Part shown: piece by piece, positions 15,981-23,677 of the stretch
How positions within the stretch are numbered: the first letter of the stretch is position 1
Layout: every line of letters starts with the position of its first letter
Origin: Curtobacterium sp. 458
GTDB lineage: Bacteria; Actinomycetota; Actinomycetes; Actinomycetales; Microbacteriaceae
Length of the DNA: 64,000 nt
Reading direction: 5' to 3'
Assembly: GCF_030406605.1 (NCBI RefSeq)
Contig: NZ_CP129104.1
Span: forward strand, 756,072-820,071
Made by a program: the position numbers and the translations under genes
Notes under the pieces: model-generated
The model's database searches: none
What the model saw: the letters and a program-made list of their open reading frames with translations, nothing else
What the model was told of the DNA's origin: nothing

Positions 15981-16912
15981 CCCCCGCAGCCCGAGCGACC
16001 GCCGCCGCGCGCACGGCCGCCGTGCGTGCCACCGTCGTGCTCCTCGTCGCCGGACTCGTCGCGACCACCGCCGGCTGCAGCACGACCGAGCGCGACCGCC
16101 CCCTCGTGGCCGTGACGACGAACATCCTCGGCGACGTCGTCAGCGAGGTCGTGGGGGACGCCGCGGACGTCGAGGTCCTCATGCCCGCGGGTGCGGACCC
16201 GCACTCCTTCGAGGTCTCCGCCCAGGAGGCCGCACGACTCCGTTCCGCCGACCTCGTCGTCGAGAACGGCCTCGGCCTCGAGGAGGGCGTCGCTCGGCAC
16301 GTCGAGGCGGCAGCGGCCGACGGCGTCCCGGTCTTCACGGCGGGGGACGCGATCGACGTCCTCGACTGGCGCACCGAGGACGACTCCGGACCGGACCCGC
16401 ACTTCTGGACCGACCCGCAGCGGATGGCCGAGGTGGTCACGGCACTCCACGACGCCCTCGGCGAGGTCGGCATCGACGCGCCGGGGGCCGACGGCTACCG
16501 CGCGCAGCTCGACGCACTCGACGACGAGGTGGCCGCGGCGTTCGCGACCGTCCCCGCCGACCGTCGCGCCCTCGTGACGAACCACCACGTGTTCGGCTAC
16601 CTCGCCGACCGCTACGGCTTCCGGGTCGTCGGTGCCGTGATCCCGAGCGGGACGACCCTCGCCTCCCCGAGCGCCGCGGACCTCCGCGACCTGGCGTCGG
16701 CGATCGAGGACGCCGGGGTGCCGACGATCTTCGCCGACCTCTCCCAGCCGGCCCGACTCGCCGAGGTCCTCGCCGACGAGGTCGGCGTCGAGGTCACCAT
16801 CACCCCGCTCGCCACCGAGTCGCTGACCGCCACCGGTCCCGCGAGCACCTACCTCGGCATGACCCGTTCGAACGCCGAGGCGATCGCCGACGGCCTGTCG
16901 GCTTCCAGATGA
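15977..16912 (+). CDS. aztC: Zinc ABC transporter substrate-binding lipoprotein AztC
   Basis: A 311-residue cluster A-I binding protein. The signal region ends at TTAGC (cysteine 34). Likely metal ligands are H76 (DPHSFE), H142 (DPHFWTD), H203 (NHHVFGY) and E281 (ATESLT), where most relatives have Asp. It lacks the long His-rich loop of ZnuA, as AztC proteins do; that loop is replaced functionally by AztD chaperones. The GTG start overlaps the previous stop. The stop codon TGA (16910-16912) lies inside a second Zur-like box. Confidence 0.88.
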   Translation: MTPAARATAAARTAAVRATVVLLVAGLVATTAGCSTTERDRPLVAVTTNILGDVVSEVVGDAADVEVLMPAGADPHSFEVSAQEAARLRSADLVVENGLGLEEGVARHVEAAAADGVPVFTAGDAIDVLDWRTEDDSGPDPHFWTDPQRMAEVVTALHDALGEVGIDAPGADGYRAQLDALDDEVAAAFATVPADRRALVTNHHVFGYLADRYGFRVVGAVIPSGTTLASPSAADLRDLASAIEDAGVPTIFADLSQPARLAEVLADEVGVEVTITPLATESLTATGPASTYLGMTRSNAEAIADGLSASR

Positions 16913-16924
16913 GAATGAGAATCA
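16910..16924. promoter_or_regulatory. Second Zur-like operator, overlapping the aztC stop codon
   Basis: TGAGAATGAGAATCA is a near palindrome of the Zur type. It begins at the aztC stop codon and ends 14 bases before the aztD ATG, so the aztD gene appears to have its own zinc-repressed promoter and a very short leader. It resembles the box at 13893 in pattern. Confidence 0.65.
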
Positions 16925-16938
16925 ATACAGTGACCGTC

Positions 16939-18135
16939 ATGACGACATCCTCGAAGCGACGCACCGCCGTCGCCCCCGCCCTGCTCCTCGGGGCGGCCAC
17001 CCTCGCCCTGACCGGGTGCTCCACCGATCCCTCGGACGCGGAGGACCGCGCGGAGCGGTCACGCGCTGCGGACGAGACCCGACTCACCGTGACCTACGAC
17101 GGCGGGGTGCTCGTCCTCGACGAGGACCTCCACGTGGTGTCGGACGACGCGATCGACGGCTTCACGCGGGTGAACCCCGCGGGCGACGGCCGTCACGTGC
17201 TCGTCACCGTCCCCGCGGGCTTCCGCGTCCTCGACACCGCCTCGGACCCGGCGCTCACCGACGCCGTCTTCCCCGCCGACGCCGGCGGCCACGCGGTCGT
17301 CCACGGTGACCGGACGACGCTCTTCGCCGACGGCACCGGGGACGTCACCGCGTTCGACCACGACGACCTGACCGACACCGTGGACGACGGCAGCCTGCCC
17401 GAGGTCGACACGACGCGGTCCGAGGCGGCGCACCACGGCGTCGCGATCGAGCTCGAGGACGGCACGCTCCTCACCACCATCGGCACCGAGGAGTCCCGGT
17501 CCGGCGTCCGCGCGCTCGACGACGACGGCACCGAGACCACGCGCTCCGAGGACTGCCCCGACGTGCACGGCGAGGGCACCGTCGCGGACGAGGTCGCGGT
17601 GTTCGGCTGCACCGACGGCGCGCTCGTCTACCGCGACGGCACCTTCACCAAGATCGACGCGCCGACCGCGTACGGCCGCACCGGCAACCTGTTCACCACG
17701 GACACGAGCCCCGTGGCGGTCGGTGACTACAACGACGACCCGGACAGCGAGGGCTACCTCCTCGACCAGCTCGCACTGATCGACACCGAGCAGGGATCGT
17801 ACGAGACTGCGGACCTGCCCGAGGGCGTCGGCTTCACCTTCCGTGACCTCGCGCGCGGGCCGGACGACGAGGCGATCGTGCTCGGCTCCGACGGATCCCT
17901 GCACACCTTCGACGTCACGACGGGCGAGCACCTCGCCACGTTCCCGGTCATCGACGCGTGGGAGGGCCCCGTCGAGTGGCAGGACCCGCACCCCGCCCTC
18001 GAGGTGGCCGGCGACACGGCCTTCGTCACCGATCCGGCGACGAAGACCGTCCACGCCGTGGACCTCACCAGCGGCGAGGTCGTCGCCTCCAGCGACGAGC
18101 TCCCCGGCGTCCCGAACGAGATCGCGGTCGCGTAG
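16939..18135 (+). CDS. aztD: Zinc metallochaperone AztD
   Basis: A 398-residue lipoprotein (lipobox LALTGC) with family-type blocks GGHAVVHGD, EAAHHGVAIELEDG, CPDVHGEG, FGCTDGAL and WQDPHP, and many Asp/Gly turns as in AztD beta-propellers. AztD binds zinc in the exported compartment and passes it to AztC. ATG at 16939 is chosen; GTG at 16930 is in frame and equally possible, since neither has a strong ribosome site. It is preceded by its own Zur-like box and followed by a 48-base palindromic terminator. Confidence 0.8.
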   Translation: MTTSSKRRTAVAPALLLGAATLALTGCSTDPSDAEDRAERSRAADETRLTVTYDGGVLVLDEDLHVVSDDAIDGFTRVNPAGDGRHVLVTVPAGFRVLDTASDPALTDAVFPADAGGHAVVHGDRTTLFADGTGDVTAFDHDDLTDTVDDGSLPEVDTTRSEAAHHGVAIELEDGTLLTTIGTEESRSGVRALDDDGTETTRSEDCPDVHGEGTVADEVAVFGCTDGALVYRDGTFTKIDAPTAYGRTGNLFTTDTSPVAVGDYNDDPDSEGYLLDQLALIDTEQGSYETADLPEGVGFTFRDLARGPDDEAIVLGSDGSLHTFDVTTGEHLATFPVIDAWEGPVEWQDPHPALEVAGDTAFVTDPATKTVHAVDLTSGEVVASSDELPGVPNEIAVA

Positions 18136-18153
18136 CGCCGAGACGGACCCGAT

Positions 18154-18201
18154 GACGGACGGGAGGCACGGTGCGGGCCCGCACCGTGCCTCCCGTCCGT
18201 C
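18154..18201. terminator. 48-base perfect palindrome, bidirectional terminator
   Basis: Twenty-four-base arms (18154-18177 and 18178-18201) pair without mismatch; the arm contains gacggacgggaggcacggtg. It lies between the convergent aztD and methionine-synthase-like genes. The arm pattern recurs at 31085-31132, in part at 4510-4548, and in the outer arms at 20241-20350. Confidence 0.85.
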
Positions 18202-18212
18202 CAGTGGGTGCG

Positions 18213-19325
18213 TCAGCCCCAGACGCGGTCCGCGATCGCGACCACGCTGCGGACCTTCGTCCACTGCTCGTCCTCGGAGAGGACGTTGCCCTCCTCCGTC
18301 GAGGCGAAGCCGCACTGCGGGCTCAGCGCGAGCTGCTCGAGCGGCGCGTACTGCGCGGCGTCCCGGATGCGCTGCTCGACGACCGCCGGGTCCTCGAGCT
18401 CGCCGGTCTTCGACGTGATGAGTCCCAGCACGACCACCTGGTCGCCGTGCGGCAGGAACCGCAAGGGCTCGAAGCCGCCCGCGCGGTCGCTGTCGTACTC
18501 GAGGAAGAACCCGTCGTAGCCGGTGTTGCCGAGCAGCTCCTCGGCCACGGGCTCGTACCCGCCGGACGAGATCCAGGTCGACCGGAAGTTGCCGCGGCAC
18601 ACGTGCGTCGTCACCACGAGGTCCGACGGCCGACCATCGAGCACGCGCCGGACGATCGCCGAGAACCGGGCGGCGATGCCCTCGGTGTCGATGCCGCGGT
18701 CACGGGCCTTCTCGAGCTCGACGTCCGAGCAGAGGTACGCCCACGCGGTGTCGTCGAGCTGCAGGTAGCGCACCCCGACGGCGTGGAACGCGGCGATCGC
18801 GTCGCGGTACGCCGTGACGAGGTCCTCGGTGACGGCCGCGCGGTCGGCGTAGTGGTCGGTCCGGAGCTGGTCGGCGTCGAGCCGGAAGTCGAACACCGTC
18901 GGCGACGGGATGGTGAACTTCGCCGTGACGCCGCGGCGGGCGGCCTCCTGCACCACGAAGCGGGCGTGCGCCAGGAAGGGGTGGTCCGCCGGGAACGACA
19001 CCGGGCCGGTCACGCGGAGCCCCTTCGGCGTCGTGGAGACCCCCTGGAACGCGATGCCGTGGTCGAGCTCGACGACCTCGACGCCGTCCAGGCCGCCCCA
19101 GAAGTCGAGGTGCCACCAGCTGCGTCGGGCCTCGCCGTCGGTGACGACCTGGAGCCCGGCGGCCTGCTGCGCGTCGGCGAGCGCCCGCACGGACTCGTCC
19201 TCGACGGCGCGGAGGGCGTCGTCGTCGACGGTCCCGGCGGCGTGGGCGGCGCGGGCCTCCTGCACGGCGACGGGGCGGAGGAAGCTGCCGACGACGTCGG
19301 CTCGGAACGGCGGTCGCGATGACAT
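18213..19325 (-). CDS. Cobalamin-independent methionine synthase-like protein (MetE C-terminal domain type)
   Basis: A 370-residue TIM barrel corresponding to the catalytic half of MetE, like YxjG/YitJ-type proteins. The zinc ligands can be seen: HVC in VTTHVCRGN, E in FLEYDS and C in LSPQCGF. It transfers a methyl group to homocysteine or a related thiol. The N-terminal half of classical MetE is absent, so the methyl donor may not be methyl-tetrahydrofolate. A single gene, convergent with aztD across the palindromic terminator. Confidence 0.88.
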   Translation of the reverse strand: MSSRPPFRADVVGSFLRPVAVQEARAAHAAGTVDDDALRAVEDESVRALADAQQAAGLQVVTDGEARRSWWHLDFWGGLDGVEVVELDHGIAFQGVSTTPKGLRVTGPVSFPADHPFLAHARFVVQEAARRGVTAKFTIPSPTVFDFRLDADQLRTDHYADRAAVTEDLVTAYRDAIAAFHAVGVRYLQLDDTAWAYLCSDVELEKARDRGIDTEGIAARFSAIVRRVLDGRPSDLVVTTHVCRGNFRSTWISSGGYEPVAEELLGNTGYDGFFLEYDSDRAGGFEPLRFLPHGDQVVVLGLITSKTGELEDPAVVEQRIRDAAQYAPLEQLALSPQCGFASTEEGNVLSEDEQWTKVRSVVAIADRVWG

Positions 19326-19394
19326 GCGCCGATGGTACCGATGCGGAACCAGGAGCCGGGAGCCGACCGCGTCGCGCGGCGTAGTGTGCGCCGC

Positions 19395-20216
19395 ATGCCC
19401 GCACTGACCGACACGTTCACCCTGTCCAACGGTCTGCACATCCCGAAGATCGGCTTCGGCACGTGGCAGATCCCGTCCGGCAGCGATGCCTACGACGCCA
19501 CGAAGACCGCCATCGAGGCCGGCTACCGCCACATCGACACCGCGCTCGCCTACGGCAACGAGGCCAGCGTCGGTGAGGCCGTCCGCGACAGCGGTGTCCC
19601 ACGCGACGAGTTCTTCATCACGACGAAGCTCCCCGCCGAGGTGAAGACCGCGTCCGGCGCCCGTGACGCCTTCGAGGAGTCGACCCGGAACCTCGACCTC
19701 GGCCACGTCGACCTCTACCTGATCCACGCACCGTGGCCCTGGAGCGACATGGGGTCCGACCACCGCGACGGCAACGTCGAGGTGTGGAAGGTGTTCGAGG
19801 AGCTCTACGACGCCGGCCGCACGAAGAGCATCGGCGTCTCGAACTTCGCGGTCGCCGACCTCGAGGACCTGCTCGGCCGCACCGACGTGGTCCCGCACGC
19901 GAACCAGATCCGCTGGTTCATCGGGAACACGCAGGACGAGACCACCGCGTTCGACCGCGCGCACGACATCCTCACCGAGGGCTACTCGCCGCTCGCCACC
20001 GGCGGTCTCCTCGACAACGCGCAGATCCGCGACATCGCGGCGGAGTACGACAAGTCCGTCGCGCAGGTCGCGATCCGGTACCTGCTCGAGAAGGACGTGC
20101 TGCCGCTGCCGAAGTCGACGACGCCGTCGCGGATCGCGGAGAACGCGGACGTGGACTTCGTGCTGTCGGCGGAGCACGTCGCGGCGCTCGACGCGCTGGA
20201 GGACACGACGGCGTGA
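19395..20216 (+). CDS. Aldo/keto reductase (2,5-diketo-gluconate reductase-like)
   Basis: A 273-residue NADPH-dependent oxidoreductase with the complete catalytic tetrad D48, Y53, K78 and H111, and the C-terminal nicotinamide/phosphate contact LPKSTTPSRI. It reduces aldehydes or ketones in the cytosol; the physiological substrate is unknown. TAGTGT lies 6 bases before the ATG at 19395, which suggests a leaderless transcript. The longer frame from 19332 has no ribosome site and runs through this promoter. Confidence 0.9.
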   Translation: MPALTDTFTLSNGLHIPKIGFGTWQIPSGSDAYDATKTAIEAGYRHIDTALAYGNEASVGEAVRDSGVPRDEFFITTKLPAEVKTASGARDAFEESTRNLDLGHVDLYLIHAPWPWSDMGSDHRDGNVEVWKVFEELYDAGRTKSIGVSNFAVADLEDLLGRTDVVPHANQIRWFIGNTQDETTAFDRAHDILTEGYSPLATGGLLDNAQIRDIAAEYDKSVAQVAIRYLLEKDVLPLPKSTTPSRIAENADVDFVLSAEHVAALDALEDTTA

Positions 20217-20240
20217 CCGGCGGTCGCTGACGCGACCACA

Positions 20241-20350
20241 CGACGGACGGGCGCGCCCCGCTGGGCGGCGACGCGAAGCGTTGCGCGGGGCGCGCCGACC
20301 GAGCCTGCGAGGGAGGGGTGGCGGGATCGCCACGGGCCTCCCGTCCGTCG
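20241..20350. terminator. Nested palindromes, composite terminator
   Basis: Outer arms CGACGGACGGG (20241-20251) and CCCGTCCGTCG (20340-20350) enclose inner arms gcgcgccccgc (20251-20261) and gcggggcgcgc (20285-20295). The right outer arm GCCTCCCGTCCGTC matches the 48-base palindrome family exactly, but the left arm diverges after the first ten bases. This looks like a family member interrupted or rebuilt by extra sequence. It lies downstream of the aldo/keto reductase. Confidence 0.55.
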
Positions 20351-20439
20351 TCGCGCACTGTTTACGTGCCGGCGGCTGACGACACGAGCACGAAACAGAC
20401 GGGCAACGGCCACGACACAGCGCCGCACGACACTCGTAC

Positions 20440-20459
20440 TACCTGTCGCCCGACAGGTA
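20440..20459. promoter_or_regulatory. Perfect palindromic operator before the nitrogen operon
   Basis: TACCTGTCGCCCGACAGGTA has 9-base arms around CC. It lies 22 bases before the permease start, where a repressor would block transcription. The form is typical of TetR-family operators, and the operon encodes a TetR regulator (29093). Binding is inferred. No guanidine riboswitch was recognised in the leader. Confidence 0.65.
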
Positions 20460-20481
20460 CTGCCGCGAAAGGTCTGCAGCC

Positions 20482-22083
20482 ATGCGCTCTCCCGAAGCTC
20501 CGCTCCACGCACTACGCGCCACCATGTCCTCCGACCCCTCGACCGCCGCCTCCGACCTCGCCGCCCTGGGGTACGAGCAGGAGCTCCACCGCGGCGTCGG
20601 GTCGTTCTCGTCCTTCGCCGCCGGGTTCTCGTTCGTGTCGATCCTCACCACGGTGTTCCAGCTGTTCGGCCTCGGGTTCGGGCTCGGCGGTGCCGCGTTC
20701 TTCTGGGCATGGCCGCTCGTCTTCGGCGGCCAGCTCCTCGTGGCGCTGAACTTCGCCCAGCTCGCGGCCCGCTGGCCGATCTCCGGCGCGATCTTCCAGT
20801 GGTCGAGTCGTCTCGCCGGTGCCCGCTTCGGCTGGTTCACCGGCTGGACGATGATCATCGGGCAGATCCTGACCGTGGCCGTCGCCGCCATCGCCGTGCA
20901 GGCGGTCCTGCCGTCCATCTGGCCGGGCTTCCAGATCGTCGGCGGTTCGACCGCGGACCCCTCGGTCGCGTCGCCGACCGGGGCCGCGAACGCGGTGGTC
21001 CTCGGGCTCGTGATGCTCGCACTGACGACGGTCGTGAACATCGTGAGCGTCCGGTTCATGGCCCGGGTGACGAGCTTCGGCGTCCTCGTGGAGATCGTCG
21101 GCGTCGTCGTCCTCATCGCGGCGCTGTTCGTCCTGCCGCACCGCTCGCCGGCCGTGGTGCTCTCGACCGAGGGCTCGACCAGCACCGAGCCGTACGTGTG
21201 GGCGTTCCTCGCGTCGTCGCTCATGGCGGCCTACGTCATGGTCGGGTTCGACTCCGCCGGCGAGCTCGCCGAGGAGACCCACAACCCGCGTCGCACCACT
21301 CCGAAGACGATCGTCCGCGCCCTGACGGTCTCGGGCCTCGGCGGCGGCCTGCTCATCGTCGGCGCCCTGGTCGCCGCGCCGAGCCTGACCGACGGCAAGC
21401 TCGCCACGCAGGGGCTCGCGTGGGTGATCACCTCGACCCTCGGCGACGTGTTCGGTCGTCTGCTGCTGTGCTGCGTCGCCGTCGCGGTCTTCGCCTGCAC
21501 CCTCGCCGTCCAGACCGCCGGGGCCCGGATGGTCTACTCGATGGCCCGGGAGCGCGCGCTGCCGTTCCACCGGACGCTGGCGAAGGTGTCGCCGCGCACC
21601 GGCACCCCGATCGCCGCGTCGATCGTCGTCGGCGTGGGCGCCGGACTCGCCCTCGCGGTGAACATCGGCCAGTCCGCGATCTTCACTGCCCTGTCGAGCC
21701 TCTGCATCGCGATGCTGTACCTCGCGTACCTCGGCGTGACCGGTCCGCTCCTCGTGCAGCGGATCCGGGCACGACGCACCGGTGGGCTGCCGACCGGTGT
21801 GGACGAGGACGGCCGCCCGCTGATCACCCTCGGCCGGTGGGGCATCCCGCTCAACGCGCTCGCCGTGGCGTTCCAGGTCGGCATGGCCGTGAACCTCATC
21901 TGGCCGCGGCCGGAGATCTACGACCTCACCGGGAACTCGTGGTGGCTGCAGTACAGCGCCCTCCTGTTCATCGGCGCCGTGCTGCTCGTCGGCTGGGCGT
22001 GGTCCTCGTGGCGGCACCGGGCGCACGGTCCACTCACCCTCGCCGAGGTGCCGCACACCGCCCCCACTCCCGTCGAGGCCTGA
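20482..22083 (+). CDS. APC superfamily permease (amino acid/guanidine/urea transporter candidate)
   Basis: A 533-residue membrane protein with about twelve hydrophobic segments and APC-type motifs (GVGSFSSFAAGFSFVSI near 36-52, FDSAGELAEETHNPRR near 255). It is the first gene of the carboxylase operon, 59 bases before the first DUF1989 gene. Relatives in such operons are annotated as amino acid permeases; here guanidine or a related nitrogen compound is the likely cargo. ATG at 20482 has GAAAGG about 9 bases upstream; ATG at 20524 is a possible internal start. Confidence 0.85.
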   Translation: MRSPEAPLHALRATMSSDPSTAASDLAALGYEQELHRGVGSFSSFAAGFSFVSILTTVFQLFGLGFGLGGAAFFWAWPLVFGGQLLVALNFAQLAARWPISGAIFQWSSRLAGARFGWFTGWTMIIGQILTVAVAAIAVQAVLPSIWPGFQIVGGSTADPSVASPTGAANAVVLGLVMLALTTVVNIVSVRFMARVTSFGVLVEIVGVVVLIAALFVLPHRSPAVVLSTEGSTSTEPYVWAFLASSLMAAYVMVGFDSAGELAEETHNPRRTTPKTIVRALTVSGLGGGLLIVGALVAAPSLTDGKLATQGLAWVITSTLGDVFGRLLLCCVAVAVFACTLAVQTAGARMVYSMARERALPFHRTLAKVSPRTGTPIAASIVVGVGAGLALAVNIGQSAIFTALSSLCIAMLYLAYLGVTGPLLVQRIRARRTGGLPTGVDEDGRPLITLGRWGIPLNALAVAFQVGMAVNLIWPRPEIYDLTGNSWWLQYSALLFIGAVLLVGWAWSSWRHRAHGPLTLAEVPHTAPTPVEA

Positions 22084-22142
22084 GCGCAGCCGAGCGCGCC
22101 GCCCCCACCACGTCCCGACCCGTCCCACCGAAAGGCCCCGCC

Positions 22143-22982
22143 GTGCGTGACCTCCACCAGACCGACAGCGTGACCGCCTCACGCTCCGACGCCCGCGCAC
22201 AGGCCGGTGCCACGTCCGACTGGATGCCGTACCTGCCCGCGTCGACCTCGCCGTTCACCCCGGACGGCGTCGAACCGGCCGAGCTGGTGTGGGCCGAGAC
22301 CGTGGCGCCGGGCGGGTACACCCACAAGGTGCTCGCCCGCGGGACGCGGATCCGGTTCGACGACCCGACCGGCGACGCCTGCGCGAACGTCCTCGTGTAC
22401 AACGCCCTCGAGCCCTGGGAGCGGCTCAACGTCGCGGACACGCAGAAGATCCCGTGGCAGGCGTACCTCGGGCAGGGCTCGCCGCTCCTGAGCGGTGACG
22501 GGCGCGTCCTCGCGAGCATCGTCGAGGACACCTCCGGCCACCACGACGCCTTCTGCGGCACGACCACCGACGCGTGGAACGACCGGAAGTACGGCGACGC
22601 CGCACCGGAGGGCCCGAGCCCCAGCGGACGGTCGCTCTTTGCGAAGGCGGCGGCCAAGCACGGCCTGTCGAAGCGCGACCTCCCGCCGAGCGTCTCGTTC
22701 TTCCAGGGCGTCCACGTGGAGCCGGACGGCACGCTCACGCCGACGGGGTCGGCCGGGCCCGGCCGGCACGTGACCCTCGTCGCCGAGCTGCCGCTCCTCG
22801 TCCTCGTCGCGAACGTCGCCCACCCGCTCGACCCGCGACCGGAGTACGCGGTCGGCCCGCTGCGGGTGCACGCCTGGCGCGGTGCCCCCACCGCGGCGAC
22901 GGACGACCGCGCCACCGCGACGCCGGAACTGCACCGTGCCCACCTCAACTCGATCGACTACGCGGAAGCGCGAGGCTGCTGA
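22143..22982 (+). CDS. Urea amidolyase-associated protein 1 / carboxyguanidine deiminase subunit (DUF1989)
   Basis: A 279-residue DUF1989 protein. Members found with DUF1989 partner 2 and a biotin carboxylase were shown to form a carboxyguanidine deiminase (CgdAB), which converts carboxyguanidine to allophanate. The sequence has the paired DUF1989 blocks (APGGYTHKVLARGTRIRF, DACANVLVYNA) and a C-terminal NVAHPLDPR. The GTG start at 22143 has GAAAGG upstream. It overlaps the next gene by one base (TGATG). Confidence 0.85.
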   Translation: MRDLHQTDSVTASRSDARAQAGATSDWMPYLPASTSPFTPDGVEPAELVWAETVAPGGYTHKVLARGTRIRFDDPTGDACANVLVYNALEPWERLNVADTQKIPWQAYLGQGSPLLSGDGRVLASIVEDTSGHHDAFCGTTTDAWNDRKYGDAAPEGPSPSGRSLFAKAAAKHGLSKRDLPPSVSFFQGVHVEPDGTLTPTGSAGPGRHVTLVAELPLLVLVANVAHPLDPRPEYAVGPLRVHAWRGAPTAATDDRATATPELHRAHLNSIDYAEARGC

Positions 22983-23677
22983 TGACCACCGCCACCACGA
23001 CCTCCACCGTCCCCGTCGGCGCCGTCCACGACCCCGACGTCCCGCTCGACTGGAGCGACTCCCTCGTCCCCGGCACCGTGGTCCGCGACGACCGTGTGGC
23101 CCCGCTCGCCCCGTGGTCCGCCGTCGTCCGCGCCGGCGAGGTCCTCACGATCGTCGACGTCGGCGGCAACCAGAGCGCCGACTGCTTGGTCTACGACGCG
23201 CACGACCCCGACGAGCGGTACAGCGTGCCGGACACGCTCGCGACCCAGGGCAACGCGTACGTCCGCACCGGCACGGTCCTCATGTCGAACGAGGGCCGTC
23301 CGCTGATGACCGTCGTCGCGAACGAGATCGACCGGCAGGACACCATCGGCGGCGCGTGCTCGAAGGAGTCGAACACGCTCCGCTACGGGCACCACACGCA
23401 GTACCAGCACGGCTGCCGCGAGAACTTCCTCGCCGAGGCCGCCCGCCACGGGCTCGGTGCCCGCGACCTCGTGTCGAACCTCAACTGGTTCATGAACGTC
23501 CCCGTCGAGGAGGACGGCGCGCTCGGCATCGTCGACGGCATGAGCGCCCCCGGCAAGCGCGTCGCGATGCGGGCCGAGCGGGACGTCCTCGTGATCGTGT
23601 CCAACTGCCCGCAGATGAACAACCCCTGCAACGACTTCTCCTGCACGCCGCTGCGCATGATCGTGGTCCAGCCGTGA
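22982..23677 (+). CDS. Urea amidolyase-associated protein 2 / carboxyguanidine deiminase subunit (DUF1989)
   Basis: A 231-residue DUF1989 protein, partner of the preceding gene. Conserved features include GGNQSADCLVYDA, GGACSKESNTLRYG, HHTQYQHGCRENF and the C-terminal CPQMNNPCNDF, which contain the likely metal-binding Cys and His residues. Together the two subunits are expected to deiminate carboxyguanidine in the cytosol. It overlaps the carboxylase start by GTGA. Confidence 0.88.
   Translation: MTTATTTSTVPVGAVHDPDVPLDWSDSLVPGTVVRDDRVAPLAPWSAVVRAGEVLTIVDVGGNQSADCLVYDAHDPDERYSVPDTLATQGNAYVRTGTVLMSNEGRPLMTVVANEIDRQDTIGGACSKESNTLRYGHHTQYQHGCRENFLAEAARHGLGARDLVSNLNWFMNVPVEEDGALGIVDGMSAPGKRVAMRAERDVLVIVSNCPQMNNPCNDFSCTPLRMIVVQP

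Noticed and set aside
20351..20481. Guanidine-I or guanidine-II riboswitch before the nitrogen operon
   Set aside because: The conserved loops were not found; the leader has instead a perfect palindrome suited to a protein repressor.
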